Positions 53,949 through 61,127 of a DNA stretch of 64,000 nucleotides are shown piece by piece. The stretch lies in NCBI GenBank assembly GCA_963662645.2, contig OY759762.1, forward strand, positions 2,418,001 through 2,482,000, in the 5' to 3' direction. The notes beneath the pieces were generated by a model that worked only from the letters and a program-made list of their open reading frames with translations, did no database searches and was not told where the DNA came from. Position numbers and translations under genes: made by a program. The first letter of the stretch is position 1. Every line of letters starts with the position of its first letter. This DNA comes from Aldehydirespirator sp963662645. Its GTDB lineage: Bacteria; Actinomycetota; Acidimicrobiia; Acidimicrobiales; Aldehydirespiratoraceae.

Positions 53949-55349
53949 CTAGGACGAGAGAGCCTTGGTGATGTGCTCGTTGGTCATCACGTCGGACACC
54001 TGAACCGTGCTGTCCGCCTCGAGCAGCCCGCGCTCTACGAGCCATGCCCGTCCGGCCTCCCAGTCGGACTCCACCAGCTTGCCCCACTGGCCGTTCTCGT
54101 CGAAGAAGTCGGCCCTCATCAGACCGGCATGGTCGAGGCTGGTCTGCACCGAGAAGCCGTCGTTGATGCCGTGCAGCATGTTGGCGATGGCCTCGGTGGT
54201 GGCGTCGTCGCTGTAGGCGTAGGCGATGCCCCTGTCGGTGGCCCGCAGGAACCGGCAGGTCGCGGCCGGGTTCGCGTTGAGGAAGGCGTCGCTCGACACG
54301 AACAGCAGCCACGGATAGTTGGGCACGCCGTAGTCGGCGTACTCGAGGCGCACCAGGTTGAACGGGCCGCCTATGCCCTTCATCGACGCCGGGCTCGGAC
54401 CGACGCCGTAGGCGACGTCGATGGTGCCCTCCAGCAGCAGCGGCGCCCACGAGAAGCCCGGATCGACGATGGTGATGTCGTCGCGGGTCATGCCCTCTCG
54501 CTCGAGCAGGGTGTCGAGGTAGGCGTTCTCGTCGAGCTTGGCCGTGGCGCCGATGGTCTTGCCCCGGAAGTCCTGGGGGCCCTCGATGTCGGAGTCGGGC
54601 AGCCAGAACAGGCTCGAGGACAGGTTCCGCTGGTGGGCGGCCACTGCCTTGACGTCGATGCCCGCGGCGCGGGCGGTGAACAGCGCCGGCACGTAGTTGA
54701 TGGCGAAGTCGACCTGGTCGGCCGCCAGCATCTTGAGCGGCTCAGCGGCCGAGGGTGGAGCGATTATGTCCACCTTGAGGCCTTCCTCGGCGTAGTAGCC
54801 CTGGTCGTCGGCCGCGACCAGCCCAGCCCAGCTCCAGTAGGCGAGCCAGTCCATCATGATGGTGATGGTGCTGGTCTCGTTGTCGCCGCCGCATGGATCA
54901 GTCGGGCCCGCGGCGGCCTCCTCGGCTGCCGCGGTTGCCTCAGCCGCCTCAGCCTGGGCCGCCTCGGCCGCGGCGGTCGCTTCCCCGGCGGCGGCAGCCG
55001 CCGCGGCGGCTTCAGCCTGGGCCTCCTCCAACTGCGCCTCTAGTTGGGCCACGACTTCTGGGTCCACGCCGGCTTCTGCCGCGGCCATCGCCTCCTCGCG
55101 CGCCGCCTCAAGGGCCGCTTCGGCTTCGGCAGCTGCCTCGGCTGCCGCGGCGGCCTCCTCCAGCGCAGCCGCGGCGTCGGCCTGGGCTTGCTCGAGGGCC
55201 GAAGTGTCGATTGTGGGCGTGGGCGCAACGGGCGCCGGAGCGTCATCCTCATCATCGCCGCAGGCTGCGGCAATCAGGGTGAAGGCGGCCAGGATGGCGA
55301 CAAGCGTTGCTAGCCACGACCGACCTCCCGGCCTGCGATTTGCTTCCAT
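53949..55349 (-). CDS. NMT1/SsuA-type solute-binding lipoprotein with Ala-rich coiled-coil spacer
   Basis: 466 aa. Signal and lipobox 'LVAILAAFTLIAAACGDDEDD' indicate a surface lipoprotein. Residues ~50-150 are Ala/Glu/Gln-rich heptads around 'GVDPEVVAQLEAQLEEAQAE', matching the motif in the 37775 protein. The binding domain follows: 'TIMMDWLAYWSWAGLVAADDQGYYAEEGLKV', 'VDFAINYVPALFTARAAGIDV' and 'DFRGKTIGATAKLDENAYLDTLL'. It starts the operon with two permeases. A TGTC-type dyad lies 30 bases upstream. Confidence 0.92.
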   Translation of the reverse strand: MEANRRPGGRSWLATLVAILAAFTLIAAACGDDEDDAPAPVAPTPTIDTSALEQAQADAAAALEEAAAAAEAAAEAEAALEAAREEAMAAAEAGVDPEVVAQLEAQLEEAQAEAAAAAAAAGEATAAAEAAQAEAAEATAAAEEAAAGPTDPCGGDNETSTITIMMDWLAYWSWAGLVAADDQGYYAEEGLKVDIIAPPSAAEPLKMLAADQVDFAINYVPALFTARAAGIDVKAVAAHQRNLSSSLFWLPDSDIEGPQDFRGKTIGATAKLDENAYLDTLLEREGMTRDDITIVDPGFSWAPLLLEGTIDVAYGVGPSPASMKGIGGPFNLVRLEYADYGVPNYPWLLFVSSDAFLNANPAATCRFLRATDRGIAYAYSDDATTEAIANMLHGINDGFSVQTSLDHAGLMRADFFDENGQWGKLVESDWEAGRAWLVERGLLEADSTVQVSDVMTNEHITKALSS

Positions 55350-55378
55350 TTCGGGTCCCCCTTCGCCTGGGAATTGAA

Positions 55379-55391
55379 TGTGTCAGACATT
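55379..55391. promoter_or_regulatory. Candidate operator, TGTC-A-GACATT dyad between divergent genes
   Basis: TGTGTCAGACATT, with AATGT (55377-55381) and ACATT (55387-55391) as an outer inverted pair. It lies between the minus-strand binding-protein gene (start 55349) and the plus-strand Rieske gene (start 55469), so one regulator could control both. It matches the sites at 3385 and 37717. Confidence 0.55.
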
Positions 55392-55468
55392 ACATGAGCA
55401 GAGTCTGCTTGTCGAAGGCGATTCGATCGATCCACAAGCTGTTCGGTAAGGTGCGCGGGAGGTCAGAC

Positions 55469-56482
55469 ATGACGGGGAAGGCGAGCATGGTGAGAGCGAT
55501 GTCGGCTGATGTGGACCTGAAGCCGTTGAGGCGGTTTTGGCACCCGGTGGCCGAGTCGTCATGGGTAGGGGATTCGCCGTATGCGGTGACGTTGCTGGGT
55601 GAGGGTCTGGTGCTGTTCCGTTCCGGTGGGGCGGTGAGGTGCTTTGCTGATTTGTGTGTGCATCGGGGGACGCGCCTGTCGTTGGGCTGGGTGACCGACG
55701 ACGGCTGTCTGCAGTGCCCGTACCACGGCTGGAAGTACGACGCGGATGGGACGTGTGTGCTGATCCCGTCGCAGCCGGCTGACGCCCAGCGAATCCCGCC
55801 GCGGGCCCGGGCGGTTGCGTACGGCTGCGAGGAGCGGTACGGGCTGGTGTGGGTCGCTCTCGAGGATCCCTTGCGGCCCCTGCCCGAGTACCCGTGGTTC
55901 GATGATCCCGAGTTCCATACCTGGAGCAAGTTCTGCGGGATCCGGGAGGCTGGAGCGGCCAGGTTCGCGGAGAACGCGCTGGACTTGGCCCATCTGGACT
56001 TTGTGCATCCGGGCCTGCTGGGGTCTCCTGGTGACACGGTGATCGAGCCCTACGACGTCGAAGTGGACGGCGGCGTCGTTGTCATGCGGTACATCAAGCG
56101 GTCGGTGGGCCCGGAGACGTTCGCCGATGGGGTCGAGACGGTCCGTCACGAGGTCCGGGTGGAAATGCCCTACACATTCACGCTGGTCCTGCGCGGCACG
56201 CGCGGCACCACCACGATTTGGGGCCTTCACCACCCGATCGACGAGGATCGTTGCGCGCTGTGGCGCTTCGAGTCGCGCAACCACTCCCTCGACACGCCCG
56301 ATCAGGAGTTCATCGACTTCCTCGACGTGCTGCTGCCCCAGGACCAGGCCATCATCGAGAGCCAGCGGCCCCACATGGTTCCGGTGGACCTGACCGAGGA
56401 GTTGCACGTCAAGGTGGCCGACGCGGGCGCCATCACCTATCGCCGCGTGCTCAAGGAAGAACTCGGCGTCGCCTACGTCTGA
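55469..56482 (+). CDS. Rieske non-heme iron oxygenase (copy 5)
   Basis: 337 aa from ATG 55469 (GGGAGG at six bases); an ATG at 55499 nearer the conserved start is an alternative. Ligands are in 'CVHRGTRLSLGW', 'CLQCPYHGWKYDADG' and 'ENALDLAHLDFVHPGLLG'. It is the closest relative of the 44991 gene over its whole length. It is divergent from the binding-protein/permease operon and shares its regulatory gap. Confidence 0.93.
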   Translation: MTGKASMVRAMSADVDLKPLRRFWHPVAESSWVGDSPYAVTLLGEGLVLFRSGGAVRCFADLCVHRGTRLSLGWVTDDGCLQCPYHGWKYDADGTCVLIPSQPADAQRIPPRARAVAYGCEERYGLVWVALEDPLRPLPEYPWFDDPEFHTWSKFCGIREAGAARFAENALDLAHLDFVHPGLLGSPGDTVIEPYDVEVDGGVVVMRYIKRSVGPETFADGVETVRHEVRVEMPYTFTLVLRGTRGTTTIWGLHHPIDEDRCALWRFESRNHSLDTPDQEFIDFLDVLLPQDQAIIESQRPHMVPVDLTEELHVKVADAGAITYRRVLKEELGVAYV

Positions 56483-56537
56483 GGCGCTGCGGCCGAGAGT
56501 CGGGACGTGGCGGCGTTTGAGGGGCTGTCGCCGGGAG

Positions 56538-57716
56538 TCAGGAGACGGCGGCGTCCAGTTGGTCGCGGGTCAGGTCGATGCCGAAGCCGGGCGCGTCGCT
56601 GGGGACGAGCCAGCCGTCGGTCGGGATGGCCATCCCGGGCGTGGAGCGCCAAGCGGCCATCAGCGACTCGCCGGGCCCGCAGCCCACGAACATCTCCGCC
56701 CAGCGATTGCCGGGCAGCCCGTGGCAGAGGTGCTGGCCGTATGAGTCGTTGCAGCCGCCGTGGAGGGCCAGTTCGATGTCGGCGGCGGCCGCAATGGCCG
56801 CGATCTTGAGAACGGCGGTGGCGCCCCCCACCCACTGGATGTCGGGCTGAACCACATCGACAAGGCGCTGCTCGGCCGCGTGGGCGAAGACGCGGTCGGT
56901 GTGCCAGCGCTCACCGGCGGCCAGCATCTGCGAGGGCAGCCGCCGGCGGACGTCGGCGTAGCCGGGCCAGTCGTCGGGCTGGGCGTAGTCCTCGATCCAG
57001 GTGAGGCGGTAGGGCTGCATGGCCTCGCCGAGCCGCACCGCGTAGGAAGCGTCGAGCACCGGCCAGCAATCGAGCATGATGTCGGCGCCGGGTCCAAGCT
57101 CCGAGCGGGCATCGGCCACCAGGCGCTCGGTCTCTTCGATGCCGGCGGTGGCTGCTCCCGAGCCCACGCCGCAGGCCAGTTTGAAGGCGTCGAAGCCCCG
57201 GTCGCGCAGGTCGTCGAGGTCGTTGCCGGTGGCGTAGCAGCGGGTGCGGTCCCGGGCGGGGCCGCCTATCAGCTCATAGGTGGGCACGCCCAGGATCTTG
57301 CCCTTCAGGTCCCACAGGGCCAGGTCCACCGCGCTCACCGCGAACGACGCCAGGCCGGACGCGCCGAAGGCGCTGTTGGCGCTGCGCATCATCATGTTCC
57401 ACAGCTTCTCGGTGGCCAGCGCGGGCTCGCCGGCCAGCATCGGGGCGAAGAAGTCGTTGATGACGGCCACGGTCGGGCCGGCCTGGCTGGTAATGCCCAC
57501 GCCGAATGTGCCGTCGGAGGCGGTGGCAACGCACACCACCTCGCCCCACGGGGGTGCGAAGCGCTCGGCTTGGCCGGCGAAGGCCCGGTCGTTCGACAGC
57601 GGGTGCATCAGCCCCCACGGATCCCAGGAGGCTGTGCCTGACTGCGGTCGCCCCAGCGCTTCGGGCCGTCGCAGCGGCGCCGCGACGATCTGGACGATCG
57701 TCGGTGTCACGGTCAC
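56538..57716 (-). CDS. Enolase-superfamily enzyme (mandelate racemase/muconate lactonizing type)
   Basis: 392 aa from GTG 57716. 'GFDAFKLACGVG' (Lys region), 'IMLDCWPVLD', 'LTWIEDYAQPDDW' and 'LAAGERWHTD' give the Asp-Glu-Glu metal ligands. 'VVQPDIQWVGGAT' and 'LALHGGCNDSYGQHL' carry the C-terminal catalytic His. It looks closest to acid-sugar dehydratases of the rhamnonate-dehydratase type, but the substrate is uncertain. It follows the peroxiredoxin gene across a terminator-like hairpin, so it may be expressed separately. Confidence 0.85.
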   Translation of the reverse strand: MTVTPTIVQIVAAPLRRPEALGRPQSGTASWDPWGLMHPLSNDRAFAGQAERFAPPWGEVVCVATASDGTFGVGITSQAGPTVAVINDFFAPMLAGEPALATEKLWNMMMRSANSAFGASGLASFAVSAVDLALWDLKGKILGVPTYELIGGPARDRTRCYATGNDLDDLRDRGFDAFKLACGVGSGAATAGIEETERLVADARSELGPGADIMLDCWPVLDASYAVRLGEAMQPYRLTWIEDYAQPDDWPGYADVRRRLPSQMLAAGERWHTDRVFAHAAEQRLVDVVQPDIQWVGGATAVLKIAAIAAAADIELALHGGCNDSYGQHLCHGLPGNRWAEMFVGCGPGESLMAAWRSTPGMAIPTDGWLVPSDAPGFGIDLTRDQLDAAVS

Positions 57717-57722
57717 TTTCTA

Positions 57723-57742
57723 CCCCTGCCAGCCAGCAGGGG
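57723..57742 (-). terminator. Hairpin downstream of the peroxiredoxin gene
   Basis: CCCCTGC (57723-57729), a six-base loop, then GCAGGGG (57736-57742). This perfect seven-base stem lies just after the peroxiredoxin stop and before the enolase-family start. There is no clear U run, so it may be a weak terminator. Confidence 0.5.
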
Positions 57743-57750
57743 CGAAGGGT

Positions 57751-58413
57751 TCAGCTGCCGGGCTGCGGAACGACCCGCAGGTAGGGGAGAGGCGCCTCCC
57801 AGCCGTCGGGGTACTTCTCGGCGGCTGCCTCGTTGGAGACCGCGGGGACGATGATCACGTCCTCGCCCTGGTTCCAGTTGGCCGGGGTGGCCACCTGCTC
57901 GTGGGCGGTGAGCTGAACCGAGTCGAGCAGCCGCAGGATCTCGGCGAAGTTGCGGCCCGTGGTCATCGGGTAGGTGAGGGTGGCCTTGATCTTCTTGTCG
58001 GGGCCGATGATGAACACCGAGCGGGCGGTGGCGTTGTCGGCCGCGGTGCGTCCCTCGGACGTGTCGCCGGCGTCGGCCGGGAGCATGTCGTAGAGCTTCA
58101 CGACGCCGAGTTCGGGGTCGCCGATCAGCGGGTAGTTGACCGCGTTGCCGGTGGCCTTCTCGATGTCGGCCGACCAGCCGACGTGATCGCTCACGCCGTC
58201 GACGCTGATGCCGATGATCTTGCAGTTGCGGGCCGCGAACTCCGACTTCAGGCCGGCCACCGCGCCCAACTCGGTGGTGCAGACCGGGGTGAAGTCCTTC
58301 GGGTGGGAGAACAGCAGCGCCCACCCGTCGCCGATCCACTCGTGGAAGTTGATCGCTCCCTCCGTGGTGTCGGCGGTGAAGTCCGGCGCGGTGTCGTTGA
58401 TGCGAAGCCCCAT
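57751..58413 (-). CDS. 1-Cys (Prx6-type) peroxiredoxin
   Basis: 220 aa with GGAGGAATGCC before the ATG. The peroxidatic Cys45 is in 'HPKDFTPVCTTELGAVAGL'. The long C-terminal extension 'TYPMTTGRNFAEILRLLDSVQLTAHEQVATPANWNQGEDVI' is typical of Prx6-type enzymes. It reduces H2O2 and organic peroxides in the cytoplasm. A strong dyad upstream (58462-58485) may make it stress-regulated. Confidence 0.95.
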   Translation of the reverse strand: MGLRINDTAPDFTADTTEGAINFHEWIGDGWALLFSHPKDFTPVCTTELGAVAGLKSEFAARNCKIIGISVDGVSDHVGWSADIEKATGNAVNYPLIGDPELGVVKLYDMLPADAGDTSEGRTAADNATARSVFIIGPDKKIKATLTYPMTTGRNFAEILRLLDSVQLTAHEQVATPANWNQGEDVIIVPAVSNEAAAEKYPDGWEAPLPYLRVVPQPGS

Positions 58414-58461
58414 GGCATTCCTCCAGTAGTGGCGGATTGTCCACAGGCTAGCAACGCTTGG

Positions 58462-58485
58462 TGACTATTCCGACCGGATTAGTCA
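58462..58485. promoter_or_regulatory. 24-base dyad TGACTA...TAGTCA upstream of the peroxiredoxin gene
   Basis: TGACTA (58462-58467), then TTCCGACCGGAT, then TAGTCA (58480-58485). Ten of twelve base pairs are symmetric, including an inner TCCG/CGGA. It lies 49 bases upstream of the peroxiredoxin ATG and 148 before the ProW-type gene. The form is like operators of Rrf2- or OxyR-type redox regulators, but which one binds is unknown. Confidence 0.6.
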
Positions 58486-58632
58486 GGAATTGGCCAGAAA
58501 ACCCGTAGTCTTGGGGCAGCCGCGGATGTTCTCAAGTATTGTCGTCGGTTGCAACCTTGACCTCCGCCGAATTATGGACTAGGTGGGCCGGGTCGAGCAC
58601 GTGGTCGACGGCTTCCAGCAGGAGGTGTTCAT

Positions 58633-60915
58633 GTGAGCCTGAAACTACTAGCCCAGGCCTCGGGTCCCGGCATCGCCGACAACAAGGTCCTCGACCAGTG
58701 GACCATCCCCTTCGGGGACTGGGTCGAGCAGATGGTCAACTGGTCTGCGATCCATCTCCGCTGGCTGCTCGGGATCATCGAGTGGCCCTTCACCTTCCTG
58801 TTCCGCAACTTCGTGAAGGGCCCCGGCCACAACCCCTGGTGGGAGCTCACCGACATGTCGTGGATCGCGGTGTGCGTTGTGTTCTTCGTGATCGGATTGT
58901 TGTTCCGCAACCTCAAGATCGGCGCGTTCGTGGGCCTGGCAATGGCGGCCTGCGGACTTCTCGGCATCGAGTATTGGGAGGACACCGTACTGACGGTGGG
59001 CATGGTCGTGGTGGCTGTGGTGCTGTGTGTGATCATCGGCATTCCTCTGGGCGTGCTTTGCGGTCGCATCGACGGCGTATGGAACGCGGTGCGGCCCGTG
59101 CTCGACGCCATGCAGGTGGTCCACCCCTTCGTGTACATGCTGCCGGTCATATTCTTCTGGGGCATAGGCCCGGAGCCGGCCACCATGGTGACCATGATCT
59201 TTGCGCTCCCGCCGCTGATCCGTCTTGCCAACCTGGGCATCCGGCAGGTTCCCGAGGACGTGGTGGAGGCGAGTCGGGCCTACGGGGCGCCGGAGTGGCG
59301 GGTGCTGTTCGACGTGCAGCTGCCCCTGGCCCGCTCGGCCATCATGACCGGGCTCAACCAGACTCTGCTGCTGTCGATCTCGATGGTCGGAATCGCGGCG
59401 ATCATGGGGGCATCTGGGCTGGGACTGCTGGTCTTTCGCGCCGTTCAGAACCTCGACACCGCGCTGGCGGCATCGGGCGGCTTGGCGCTGTTCATCGTGG
59501 CGGTCGTGCTGGACCGCATCTCCCAGACCGAGGACTCCGACCAGAACCTCCTTAGTCGGATCCGCTGGGCCTGGGCCCATCGGCGCGACCCCGAGTCACT
59601 GCTGCCCAAGGCAGGCGCGGCCGGCATCGGCACCGCCACGGGGGGGCAACCGGCTCCTGTCTCAGCCGCCGAGCGCCGAGCTCTGATCGTCGTTGCAGCC
59701 GGTGCCCTCATCGGACTGATCTCGGTGTTCCTGCCCTGGGGATACGACTCGGGCGGGATCTCCGGCTACGGACGTCTCGTGGACACCGGCCGCTACGAAT
59801 ACGTCGAAGTCGATCCGGGGGGATCCTCAGGCGAATTCGAGCTTCAGGTGGCGAGCCTCGACCCGCCGTCCGAGCACGCCGCTGAGATCGCGCTGCTCAA
59901 GGATCAACGCGTCGCGGTGATCGTAGCCGCGGGGGCCGAGGGCGTCACCGACGAGGCCATCGCGGCCCTCGCCGACATCGACGAGCAGATCGCGCTGCTG
60001 TCCAATCCTCTGGTCGGACGCAGCTTCAACGGCCTGGATGCCTCGGGCGGCTCGTTCTACGGCCTGATCGTTCTCGGCTTGGCGCTGTTGATCCTGGCCG
60101 CCGCTGTCACCGCCCTGACGAGACCGGGTCGAGGGCCCCGCCTGTTCGGCTCCAACGGCGTGCTGGTGCTTGCCGCCGGACTGCTGGTAGCGGCCGTCGC
60201 CTATCTGTGGGCGTCCCCCGCGACGGCCAACGTTTCCCACAGCACGGGAGCGGGTCCCTGGGTGGCGACCGCGGGCGGCGCGGTCGCGGTCGTCGGCGGT
60301 GCGCTGTGGCTCAGGAACGCCCCCTACTCCGCCCTCAGGCCGCTGCGGGCCGTCGTTTCCTACGGCCAGATCGGAGTAGCGGTGCTCGTGCTGGCCATGG
60401 CTGTGATCAGCGGGCTCTCGGGATGGTCTTTCGACCAGCGCACCGAGTCGATCGTCTCGCCGGAGCTGGAGGCCCAGATCGAGACGCTTCGGCAGCAGGG
60501 AATCGACGATCCCACCATCGCGGCCGAGACGGCTCAGAAGATTGCGGCCCTGATGAGCGCAGCCCGGCGAGTCGACCTGATCGTCACGGACGGCTTCGTG
60601 GCCGACGGCACCGGGTACGGCTATCTCGCCACCATACTCGGCGCGGCCGGAGTCGTCCTCTCCCTGCCTGCCGCCGGAGTTCTCGGCGCCGATGAGCGAA
60701 GGCGGCGCCGCTGGAACGCGGCCGTCGCCAGCTCCGGTGTCGGCCTGATGCTCGTAGCGGCGGCGTGGGTCGCTTCGCTGATGCGGGTGTCCGACCCCGG
60801 GTTGGTGAGCGGCGCGGGCGCCTTCCTGTGCTTTGTCGCAGGTTTCCTGTTGATGGCGACGACGGCAGGCGTGCTCGGGGAGTTCCAGCGCTCGGAGGTT
60901 TATGAAGACGACTAG
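58633..60915 (+). CDS. ProW-type glycine-betaine permease with long duplicated C-terminal membrane extension
   Basis: 760 aa from GTG 58633 (CAGGAGG upstream). Residues ~1-310 are a glycine-betaine/proline permease: 'LLGIIEWPFTFLFRNFVKG', 'RPVLDAMQVVHPFVYMLPVIFFWGIGPEP' and the coupling loop 'VVEASRAYGAPEWRVLFDVQLP'. Usual ProW proteins end there. The extra ~450 residues hold about eight membrane helices and two ~90-residue non-membrane loops. The loops look like an internal duplication: each has a W near the entry, an Ala-rich helical segment ('AIAALADIDEQIALLS'; 'AETAQKIAALMSAARR') and a Y-G exit. No ProV ATPase gene is in the window. Confidence 0.88.
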   Translation: MSLKLLAQASGPGIADNKVLDQWTIPFGDWVEQMVNWSAIHLRWLLGIIEWPFTFLFRNFVKGPGHNPWWELTDMSWIAVCVVFFVIGLLFRNLKIGAFVGLAMAACGLLGIEYWEDTVLTVGMVVVAVVLCVIIGIPLGVLCGRIDGVWNAVRPVLDAMQVVHPFVYMLPVIFFWGIGPEPATMVTMIFALPPLIRLANLGIRQVPEDVVEASRAYGAPEWRVLFDVQLPLARSAIMTGLNQTLLLSISMVGIAAIMGASGLGLLVFRAVQNLDTALAASGGLALFIVAVVLDRISQTEDSDQNLLSRIRWAWAHRRDPESLLPKAGAAGIGTATGGQPAPVSAAERRALIVVAAGALIGLISVFLPWGYDSGGISGYGRLVDTGRYEYVEVDPGGSSGEFELQVASLDPPSEHAAEIALLKDQRVAVIVAAGAEGVTDEAIAALADIDEQIALLSNPLVGRSFNGLDASGGSFYGLIVLGLALLILAAAVTALTRPGRGPRLFGSNGVLVLAAGLLVAAVAYLWASPATANVSHSTGAGPWVATAGGAVAVVGGALWLRNAPYSALRPLRAVVSYGQIGVAVLVLAMAVISGLSGWSFDQRTESIVSPELEAQIETLRQQGIDDPTIAAETAQKIAALMSAARRVDLIVTDGFVADGTGYGYLATILGAAGVVLSLPAAGVLGADERRRRRWNAAVASSGVGLMLVAAAWVASLMRVSDPGLVSGAGAFLCFVAGFLLMATTAGVLGEFQRSEVYEDD

Positions 60916-61012
60916 CGATCCCGCCACGACTGGGCGTCTTCCCGGCGGCCCGCCGACTGTCGACGGGCCAGGCCGGCTCGGCATGCGTCGTGCTACGTAT
61001 GCTAACCAGATG

Positions 61013-61038
61013 CTAAGTGCGATAACTTAGTGCTAAGT
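61013..61038 (+). promoter_or_regulatory. CTAAGT inverted and direct repeats upstream of the ProX-type gene
   Basis: CTAAGT (61013-61018), six bases, ACTTAG (61025-61030), two bases, CTAAGT (61033-61038). TGCTAAGTGCG repeats with a 20-base period, and GCTAACC occurs on both sides. This looks like a tandem operator ~90 bases before the GTG start, in the 212-base gap after the permease. Confidence 0.5.
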
Positions 61039-61127
61039 GCGCTAACCTATCGCCCCCAAGGTCTCCTGGAGCACCCTCTGGGAGGGAAAAAAGAGACAAC
61101 ATAGGACAACATAGGAGGGGAAATCCT

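Noticed and set aside
58526..58636. Decayed proV (ATPase) remnant just before the ProW-type gene
   Set aside because: The frame reads a short ATG peptide, TAG, then VGRVEHVVDGFQQEVFM-stop overlapping the next start. It looks coding-like at the end but is too short, and no ATPase motif is present.
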